This document shows positions 55,796 through 64,000 of a DNA stretch of 64,000 bases, in pieces. Each line of letters opens with the position of its first letter. Position 1 is the stretch's first letter. The stretch is taken from assembly GCA_022496185.1 (NCBI GenBank), contig WTXG01000162.1:19642-83641 (forward strand), read 5' to 3'. Both the position numbers and the translations under genes were made by a program. Under the pieces are notes generated by a model. It did not search any database. It was not told the DNA's origin and saw nothing but the letters and a program-made list of their open reading frames with translations. The DNA is from Multifurca ochricompacta (taxonomy: Eukaryota > Basidiomycota > Agaricomycetes > Russulales > Russulaceae).

Positions 55796-57058
55796 ATCTG
55801 CCTCTGGGTGGCGTCTATAGAAGTCTTTGATGAGCTTGGGTGCAAAGACGTCTGCAGCAGGTTCCCACGAGTTATCAGCATCTGGGAATCCCTTCCATTT
55901 GATCAAATAGTGGAGCTTCTGGTTGCACCCTTGACCCTTCCATTTTGCGTCAGCGATATGTTCTACTTCCCACTCCAGCTCTCCATCAACTAGGTCAGGG
56001 GGGGGTCTGGGAAAATTCTGTCTGTGAATAGGGGTTTCTTTGTACGGCATCAGAAGGCCGGCATGGAAGACAGGATGTATCTTCCAGGTGACAGGTAACG
56101 TGAGCTTGTATGTGACATCTGAAAGCTTCTGTTCAATCACAAAGGGGCCGTGGCGTCTGGGAGCTAATTTTGCCGTTGGGTGTGATGTATGGATGTTGCG
56201 CCCTTCTAACCAGACTTGATCTCCGACCTGATAGGGCGTAAACTTAGTGGGCTTCTCGGCTAGGGTCCTTTGTGCCTTCTGAAGGTTTCTATTGGCCGAT
56301 TCCCATATTTCTTCCCATTGGCTGATACGCTGAGTCACAGACGGTACGTTCGTGGGTTTATCTGTCCATGTGGTATGAGGGTCCCATCCCATAATAAGAG
56401 AGAAAGGGGTGGCTTTCGTCGTTCTGTTTGGCCAACTATTGTGTGTGAACTCAGCCATCACCAGCCATTCTGCCCAGTCATTCTGTCGTTCTTTACACCA
56501 AAATCGAAGGTACTGTTCTAGCCATTGGTTTGTTCATTCTGATTGACCATCCGTCTGAGGGTGATATGCAGTAGAGATGTTCTGCTGAATGTCAAGACGT
56601 TTGCAGAGGGCTCGGGCAAACATGGAGGCAAATCGTGGGTCTTGGTCAGAGATAATTTTCTGCGGAAGTCCATAATGTCGGTAGACATGATCCAGGTAGA
56701 GTTTCGCGACTCCTTCCGCTGATACTGTCTCATTACAGGGGATGAAGAGGGCGGCCTTTGAACAGTCGTGGTCCATGATGGTGAGTATCGAGTCATATCC
56801 CTGTGACTGTGGAAGTTTGACAATAAAGTCCATGGCGATGGTTTGGAAGGGAGCTGTCGCAACTGGTGTGATGGGTGAAAGTGCCGGTGGTCTCGGGTGA
56901 GTGTTTACTTTATTTGCCTGGCATTCTGCACATCCTTTGACATATGCTTTGACGTCCTTTTTCATGTTTGGCCACCAGTAATCTCGTTTCGCCAGGGCGT
57001 AGGTGTTTGCGATCCCCGGATGTCCTGCAGAGGGAAGGTCGTGGTGAAAATGAATCAC
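55796..57058 (-). pseudogene. gypsy-D1 integrase and chromodomain
   Basis: The minus frame from 57,058 reads FHHDLPSAGHPGIANTYALA and CAECQANK, the HHCC zinc-binding end. The core follows (TIAMDFIVKLPQSQGYDSIL, ISDQDPRFASMF, AYHPQTDGQSE). A stop near 56,533 separates it from the frame 56,461-55,187, with QVGDQVWLEGRNI, the KLAPRRHGPF module and a chromodomain (EWEVEHIADAKW, YLIKWKGFPDADNSWEP). Confidence 0.9.
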
Positions 57059-57892
57059 CCCCTCTTAATGTTGTCGCCACCGGTGACAACCAATCGATCG
57101 CCGTCTTTCCACCAGAGGCTGTCTTTCATTTTTATGTTGTGCAGCTCTGTCCAGGATTTGCACAGCTCCTGATTCATATTCTGCATCACTTGGGCCCATA
57201 GATCCATGTCATGGAGGCTAACAACAGCGGTCTTTGCAAAGACATCTTCTGGTAAAACAACGATATTGTCATTGTTGTTTTCCCCTTCATCACGTCTGGT
57301 AGGTCTGGACAGGGCATCAGCTCGTGCATTACGAGCCCCAGGTAAATGCTTGAGCGTGAAGTTGTACTCTTCAAGCTCCAAGACCTCTCGTGCTATTCGT
57401 TGACTGATCTTGTGCGGTTCTCTCCAGTAAAGAAGATTGGAGTGGTCCATGTAGATGATGGTTTTGTGCGGAGATCCAGCCAAATATGGTTGCCAGTGTC
57501 GTAACACTTTAACAATAGCCAGTAGTTCTCTGTCCCAAATATCGTAGTTCCTTTCTGCTGATGAGAATGTTTCTGAGTAAAATGCAACCAGGTGAAGGAT
57601 TCCTTCAGTATCTCTTTGTGATAAGACTGCGCCATTGGCATACATGGAAGCATCGACTTCCAGTTCAAAGGGTTTGGCTAGGTCGGGTTGGATCAGAACT
57701 GGTTCAGAGCTGATGATCGCTTTTATCTGGTCAAATGCTTTCTGCTGTGATTCACCCCAGTGCCAGGGTACGTCCTTTTTCAACAAATCATTAAGCGGTC
57801 GGGCGATGGCCGAGAATCCTTTGACGAAGCGTCGGTAGAAATTGCAAAATCCAATGAATGACCTGATGTCTTTGGTACACTGAGGGCGGCCC
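57055..57892 (-). pseudogene. gypsy-D1 RT C-terminus and RNase H
   Basis: From 57,892 it starts inside the RT thumb (FCNFYRRFVKGFSAIARPLND), then RNase H (LEVDASMYANGAVLSQRD, RNYDIWDRELLAIVKVLRHW, YMDHSNLLYW, ARNARADALSRP). The polymerase active site lies beyond the D2 insertion, off-window. Confidence 0.9.
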
Positions 57893-58489
57893 TGTAATGC
57901 CTGGTGTGGGTGTTCGTCACGATGTGTGATAAGTCGCGTAGCGAAACTACAAAGTCAGGTGCGTACTGTCTTTCAAGTACACGGAGATTGGGTGAGAAGT
58001 CAATACCAAGGAGCTAATCCCTTAGTGCCGGTGAGTGGAAGAGTGCCAAAAGCACTGAGACAATTCAAGAGTCGGGTCTTTAGAGATCACCCAGAAGGTA
58101 ATGCACCAAGTTGATTAAGAAGTCAAGTCTAAGGCATACAGGCTATCTAGGCAGACCTTATATATGTAATAGAAGTCAGAGTCTAAATTGGAGTGTCGTA
58201 CTTGATGTATCAACAGAATCATAATGTAACCAAATGGGGAGCAGAGTCAATGTGGGCCAGGTGAGAATATATGTAGACAGATCCGGTATAGTCGCAATTC
58301 TGGTGGGAAAATACGTAAGAGTTCTTGTGTAAGGTATGAGTCAGAGATAAGCACAGCCCTGGGTCAGAGATAAGAAACAAATAGGTACAAAGGAAGTCAT
58401 AACACGGTCGACAAAGGGGTAAACAGGGCCAAAGGACATGTCGCATGAGGGAGAAAAGGAAACAAGATGACACAACGGGGTTTGTAACA
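57893..58489 (-). mobile_element. gypsy-D2 3' LTR (LTR-C, 597 bp), inserted in D1
   Basis: TGTAATGCCTGG...GGTTTGTAACA, then TTACCCCCCCTC (polypurine complement). It interrupts the D1 RT frame at 57,892. D2 runs off the right edge, so its duplication cannot be checked (left flank GGCCC). Confidence 0.92.
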
Positions 58490-59800
58490 TTACCCCCCCT
58501 CTAAGTCCTAGCAGAGCCAGCTAGATTGGCATACCATTGTCATCCTGGGCCAAGGAGAGCTAGTTGTCAGCTACGGCGTAGTGGTCCGCATCGTAGTTCT
58601 CCTTTTCTTTGTCTGTGGGGCAAACATGTGTTTGTAGAAAACCATAGGGCCCCCGCCTCCCACAGCAAAAGCAGCCGTCATAAACATGACAATCGATTTC
58701 TCGATGTCCGGCGTTGTGGGAGAGACACTTGCCACACCATCTGGACGGGTTCTGGACTGTGGGGGCCTGTGTAAGTCATTGGAACAGGCATTGACAACTC
58801 CAGTGCGAGGTACTTTGGCAGTGTCGACATCACTTCTTGGCCGTGGGACAGCACCAGCTGAGATGGTATTTGCTGCTGCAGTGCCAGCAAAGCTTACCAT
58901 CAGGGTTTTCGTGGAGGCGTGGCATTTCGAAGCAATGGGGATTGAGCTGAGGTGCGAGGTCAAGGCGGCGACAAGGGAGTGGCCGGGCAAAGATATCTGC
59001 GTACCATTCGGATATAATCTGGTATGCCTCTCCTCACTCTAGTCTCGTCCTAATGCTTGCCAGGTGGTGCTCTATGTCAAAAACTCCACGGTTGATTTTT
59101 ACCATCTGTTGCTCGTAGTCACGACATTGCATCTCCAAGTTGTCCCTAAGTGCTTGGAACTTTTGCAACCGCATGATTTCAGCAGTCAGTCGTGGCATTC
59201 ATAAGTCTCAGAGCACCTCATTGATGGCGAAGGTGCGCGGGTTGTGGGCCGAAAGGTGCTGTAGATGTTCCGGCCCCAGAACGTAGTGGAGTTGATCAAC
59301 ATTTTTCTCCTCTAGGTATACCAGGGCCCCATAGACTGGCCCTCCCTTTTCCAAACAGCCAGCTACATCCATACCTTCATTGGTGTAGTAGATGTATTTG
59401 GCTACCTCTGTAGTGCTGTCATTCTTGGACGATGGGATCATGAGTGGGAAGTAGAACATTGAGCCTGGGCTGTTCGGGAAGAATGGGAATTCTGGGGACT
59501 CATCACTGAAGTCCACATTGATCAGGTCGTTGGGATGGGGGTGTTCAGGCAGATTAAAATCTTCGTCAATGTCAATGATTCTGTCCCCTTCGGCCACTTG
59601 GGCGGTCGCATTGTAGTCAACAGGAGAAAGTGGACGAGAAGGAGGATGCACAGGAGTAGATAGGGGAAACGCATCAATGGCAGCAGAGGCGTGGACACAG
59701 GATGGCGACATGGGTGTTGTGCTGGTCAGTTGTGGGGGAGGGGACTGTTTCACAACACGTATTTTCTCTTGCTCTTTATCTGCTTCTGGATGGCGCCTAT
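58490..59800 (-). pseudogene. gypsy-D2 pol C-terminal extension with CCHC knuckles
   Basis: Same architecture as D1. LSPVDYNATAQVAEGDRI and CLEKGGPVYGALVY are followed by NLEMQCRDYEQQMVKINRG and the knuckles CWHCSSKYHLSWCC and CRHCQSTSHWSCQC. A TGA is followed in frame by CGKCLSHNAGHREIDC and CFCCGRRGPYGF...HVC. It ends at TAG 58,560-58,562. Stops after RTRLE and AKK are private to D2. Confidence 0.75.
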
Positions 59801-61100
59801 AGAAGTCTTCGATGAGTCTGGGCACAAAGACGTCTGCAGCAGGTTCCCACGAGTTATCGGCGTCAGGGAACCCCTTCCATTTGATCAAATAGTGGAGCCT
59901 TCGATTACGTCCTCATCCCTTCCATTTTGCGTCAGCGATACGCTCTACCTCCCATTCCGGTTCTCCATCAACAAGGTCTGGAGGAGGTCTGGGGAAATTC
60001 TGTCCATGGATGGAAGTTTCTTTGTACGGTGTTAGAAGACTGGCATGGAAAACAGGGTGTATCTTCCAGGTGGCAGGTAACGTGAGCTTGTATGTGACAT
60101 CCGAGAGCTTCTGTTCAATCACAAAGGGGCCATGTCGTCGGGGAGCTAATTTCACTGTTGGGTGTGATGTGTGGATATTGTGCCCTTCTAACCAGACTTG
60201 GTCTCCAACTTGGTAGGGCGTAAACTTAGTGGGCTTCTCGGCTAGGGTCCTTTGCGCCTTCTGAAGATTTCTATTAGCCGATTCCCGTATCTCTTCCCAT
60301 TGGCTGATACGCTGTGTCACAGACGGTACATTTGTGGGTTTATCTGTCCATGTGGTGCAGGGGTCCCATCCCATAATAAGGGAGAAAGGAGTGGCTTTCG
60401 TCGTTCCGTTTGGCCAACTATTATGTGCGAACTCAGCCATTGCCAGCCATTCTGCCCAGTTGTTCTGCCGTTCGTTACACCAAAATCGAAGGTATTGTTC
60501 TAACCACTGATTCGTATGCTCTGATTGACCATCTGTCTGAGGGTGATATGCTGTGGAGATGTTCTGCTGGATATCGAGACATTTACAGAGAGCCTGGGCG
60601 AACATAGAAGCGAATCATGGGTCTCGGTCAGAGATGATCTTCTGTGGGAGTCCATAATGTCGATAGACATGGTCCAGATAAAGTTTTGCGACCCCCTCTG
60701 CTGATATTGTCTCATTGCAGGGGATGAAAAGGGCGGCCTTCAAGTAGTCATGGTCTGTGATGGTGAGTATGGAGTTGTATCCTTGTGACTGTGGCAGTTT
60801 GACAATGAAATCCATAGCAATGGTCTGGAAGGGAGCTGTCGCTATCGGTGTAATAGGTGAGAGTGCTGGCAGTCTTGGGTGAGTGTTTACTTTGTTTGCC
60901 TGGCATTCCACACATCCTTTGACGTATGCTTCGACATCCTTTTTCATGTTCAGCCACCAGTAATCTCGTTTGGCAAGGGCATAGGTATTTGCAATGCCAG
61001 GATGTCCTGCAGAGGGAAGGTCATGGTGAAAATGGATCACCCCCCTCTTAACGTTGTCACCACTGGTGACAACCAATCGATCGCTGTCTTTCCACCAGAG
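59801..61100 (-). pseudogene. gypsy-D2 integrase and chromodomain
   Basis: Frames 61,181-60,615 (HHCC zinc end and AMDFIVKLPQSQGYNSIL core start), 60,605-59,913 (AYHPQTDGQSEHTNQW, KLAPRRHGPFVIE) and 59,888 onward (WKGFPDADNSWEPAADVF chromodomain). Single-base shifts separate the blocks. Closely related to D1. Confidence 0.9.
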
Positions 61101-62580
61101 CCCATTTTCATTTTTATGTTGTGCGGCTCTGCCCAGGATTTGCACAGCTCCTGGTTCATATTCTGCATCACTTGGGCCCATAAATCCATGTTGTGGAGGC
61201 TAATGACAGCGGTCTTCGCAAAGACATCTTCTGGTAAAACGACAATATTGTCATTGTCGTTCTCTCCTTCGTCACATCCAGTTGGTCTGGACAAGGCATC
61301 TGCTCATGCATTTCGAGCCCCAGGTAGGTGTTTGAGTGTGAAGTTGTACTCTTGAGCTCTAGAACCTCTCGTGCTACTCGTCGGCTGATCTTATGGGGCT
61401 CCGCCAGTAAAGAAGGTTGGAGTGGTCCGTATAGATGATGGTCTTGTGTGGGGATCCGGCCAGGTATGGTCGCCAATGTCATAGAGCTTTTATGATAGCC
61501 AGTAATTCTCTGTCCCAAATATCGTAGTTCCTTTCTGCTGATGAAATGTTTCTGAGTAAAATGCAACCGGGTGAGGATTCCTCCAGCATCTCTTTGTGAT
61601 AAAACCGCGCCGTTGGCATACATGGAAGCATTGACTTCCAGTTCAAAGGGTTTGGCTAAGTCGGGTTGAATAAGAACTGGTTCAGAGCTGATGATCGCTT
61701 TTATCTGGTCAAATGCCTTCTGCTGTATTTCATCCCAGTGCCAGGGCGTGTCCTTTTTCAACAAATCGTTAAGTGGTTGGGCAATGGCCAAGAATCCTTT
61801 GACAAGCGTCAGTAGAAATTGCAAAAACCGATGAACGATCTGACGTCTTTGGTACATTGCAGGTGACCATTCTCAAATGCCTTGTACTTTTACAGGGTCC
61901 ATGCTACTTGCCCCCTTCTAGGATACACCTAATATTCGACTGTTTTTGCTTGAAGGAGCACTTGGTGGGTTTCAATAAGGTCGTGTTTTGCCAGGATTTC
62001 CAGTACTTTGTGAACTGGGTCCGTGATGATGAATGTCGTCTTTTGTAGCTACTAGGATGTTGTCCATGTACACCACAACTTCCTCGTAAGGATCAGGTCT
62101 CGGAAAATATGATTCATCATGGACTGGAAAGTTGCTGGTGAGTTTGTCAAGCCAAAAACATAACGTTGGGTTCAAAAAGTCCTTCATTGGTCTTAAAGGC
62201 AGCCTTGGGCTGGTTGCCTTCTGAATACGAATGTTATTATATCCCCAGCAGACATCCATCTTTGAGAACAGGGCTTTGTCGCGCATTTTATGAAATTTCC
62301 GAGATCAGAGGAGTGGGTAGTTATTTTTCACCATGAGTTCTTAATCCGTCTGTAGTCCTGTACCAGTCGCAGTTTCCCATCCTTCTTTTTAATGAAAAGA
62401 AGGGTGAAGCATAGGGCGATTGGAGGGTGTATGTATCCTTTGCAAGTGTTCCTCCAGGAAGGTGGAGAGCCTCTTTTCGGGTTGAGACAGTGGGTAATCT
62501 TACAATCTACCGATGTGGGGCATTCGGACGAAGTCAATGGCATGATCCCAAGGTCAGAAGGGAGGGAAATGTTGTGACTC
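61101..62580 (-). pseudogene. gypsy-D2 reverse transcriptase and RNase H
   Basis: RT start at 62,543-62,328 (FIKKKDGKLRLVQDYR), then 62,286-61,972 (FSKMDVCWGYNNI and the active site VVYMDNILVAT, where YMDD is expected, so the second catalytic Asp is Asn). RNase H is at 61,857-61,168 (FLAIAQPLNDLLKKDTPWHW, LEVNASMYANGAVLSQRD; the first Asp is also Asn). Probably catalytically dead. Confidence 0.88.
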
Positions 62581-63340
62581 TTCTTCCGAGAAAACCTTCC
62601 AGTGTGTGGTATTCTGCCGTACTACTTCTTCGAATGTCTTTTCTGGTTTTTCTGTGCCTCTGCCTGGGCCAGTTCTGATGCCTTCGTAACATAGCAATAC
62701 ACCTGATCCACAGGTTCCATCACTCCAGGTGACGGCCGATCCCATAATGATAGCATGGGTCAAGGGGTGTCGCAGCATAGTCATATCCAGGGATGTAATA
62801 AGAACTGGGTAGAATCTTTATCCATGTTGCTTCTGCCCAGTTGATCTGGGTTCAATGCTGCTAGCCATGGGTACCCAAAACCATTCTTCATCTCCTAGAT
62901 CCATGATGAGGAAGCGAAGTTGTTTGTTCGCTCCCCACTGTACTTCCAATCACAGCAATGCATGATCTTTCCGGCTTTTGGCCATCCCATCTATATTCCA
63001 AATGTTTTTCTCCTGGGGAAGTAATGTGTCCCCAGTCCCAAGTTCTCTGAGTCTTTGACTGATAAGTTATCCGTTGCTCCAGAGTGATCAATATCGTCTG
63101 TCGCCATCTTCTGTTTGGTTTCAAAGTGTACTGGTATTTTTAAGACTTGAAATGACTAGTGTATACAGAAGTTACATGGAGTGCTCTTGCCCAGGCAATG
63201 GGGTAAGCCAATCAAAAATCCTTCTGGCCAAAGGCCTTGTCGACAATTAGGGCAGTACTGCCTCTCCTCGTTCATCATATGTTCCCATATTGCTGCCACT
63301 TTCTGTCTTTAGTTTTCAGGGCAGTTGCTGGGTTTTCTTT
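62581..63340 (-). pseudogene. gypsy-D2 protease region
   Basis: The minus strand near 63,090-63,000 encodes IDHSGATDNLSVKDSENLG (a retropepsin DSGAT site with an extra residue), followed by GTHYFPRRKTFG. The region 62,580-62,880 continues toward RT with WLAALNPDQLGRS. Frames are broken. Confidence 0.7.
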
Positions 63341-64000
63341 TGTCAGGGTTGGTAGATTTTGTACTGGTGGTGTGTGGTAGTGGTGGCCACTGTTGCTTCA
63401 GCAGCACGGACCATTTTCTTTGGGCAGAATCGTGACATGTGCCCTTGTGCTCGGCAATGGAAGCAACACCCTTCCTCATAAGATTTTCTTTTCATCGTGG
63501 TGAGGGCTGCACAGGCTTTGGTGCGATCTGCTGATGTATCCATGGCATTGGGGTCTCATGAGGTAGTAGGTTTTACCCCAAACGCCGTTTCCACTGATCG
63601 CGGGTTCTACCCTTCTTTGTGTCTACTCCGAAGTGCATCTGGAAATCCAGATAATCCTGTTGCTGTGTCCTAGCAGCATTTGTCCACTGGCTCCATGATT
63701 TGGGGTGATGGAATTGAATGATATTTTCACCAGGGGTTGGGCAGTCCCTGGGAGAAGAGGTCAAGCATTGCCTCTTCATTCACATCGTACCCCGCTCTCT
63801 TGGCCAGGTTGCGGAATCTGGCCACATAGCCATCTAAGTCCCTCTTTCCATCTCAGGGACTTCAATTCTCTGGCGGCCTTCTGCTTGGCTGCCATCTGTG
63901 AAGGCATCTTTAAATCTTTGTGCCACTATATCCACAGATCCTCGTCTGTGGTTCTGGTTCCAGCTGTAACTCTATCGTTCAGCCATTCAATCTGCTCCAT
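63341..64000 (-). pseudogene. gypsy-D2 gag, runs off window
   Basis: The CCHC zinc knuckle CFHCRAQGHMSRFC lies near 63,460 in a frame from 63,543. Upstream broken frames (63,779-63,573 and up to the window edge) are gag capsid-like (EQIEWLNDRV). The 5' LTR lies beyond 64,000. Confidence 0.8.

Overview
This window looks like a transposon-choked chromosomal region of a filamentous basidiomycete, probably an Agaricomycete. The evidence is a NACHT-ankyrin gene of the type common in those fungi, a split fungal glycosyltransferase gene with 60-80 bp GT-AG introns, and fungal Ty1/copia, Ty3/gypsy (chromodomain), hAT, Mutator-like and Tc1/mariner elements. No bacterial, rRNA, tRNA or CRISPR signals were seen. 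Species cannot be named from the sequence alone.

Layout. 1-2,107: a palindromic Tc1/mariner derivative cut by solo LTRs. 2,330-7,549: a Mutator-like element (MULE-1) with long terminal inverted repeats and a broken transposase, sitting in an older hAT element. 8,252-19,511: one host gene, an NLR-like NACHT-ankyrin (STAND) protein, broken into pieces by five independent transposon insertions. After removing the insertions and one copy of each target duplication, eight exons join in phase. Only one 1-base frameshift and one stop codon remain. 20,733-23,339: two host genes on the minus strand, an intact-looking POFUT-like fucosyltransferase and a NUDIX hydrolase with a probable 1-base frameshift.

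24,020-64,000 is a nested transposon stack. A copia element (copia-2, minus) is split at 24,603/52,659 by a hAT element 28 kb long as it now stands. That hAT element holds a gypsy element (gypsy-B, 25,825-52,320), which in turn holds solo LTRs, a third copia fragment, a hAT transposase gene, a gypsy-D fragment, and a nearly complete copia element (copia-1, 42,321-50,460) carrying another palindromic mariner. To the right, copia-2 is cut by gypsy-D1 (from 53,912), which is cut by gypsy-D2 (from 57,893); both run off the window. Exact target-site duplications of 2, 5, 8, 9 or more bp support nearly every step.

The two host genes and the NLR do not form an operon-like system; the transposons act on the host genes only by disrupting them. 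The most unusual items are the in-phase shredded NLR gene, the mirror-image mariner palindromes with matching empty sites, the depth of nesting, and a conserved zinc-knuckle extension after the chromodomain of the gypsy-D polyprotein. Many -1 shifts at short homopolymers in otherwise young sequence suggest part of the apparent decay may be sequencing or assembly error.
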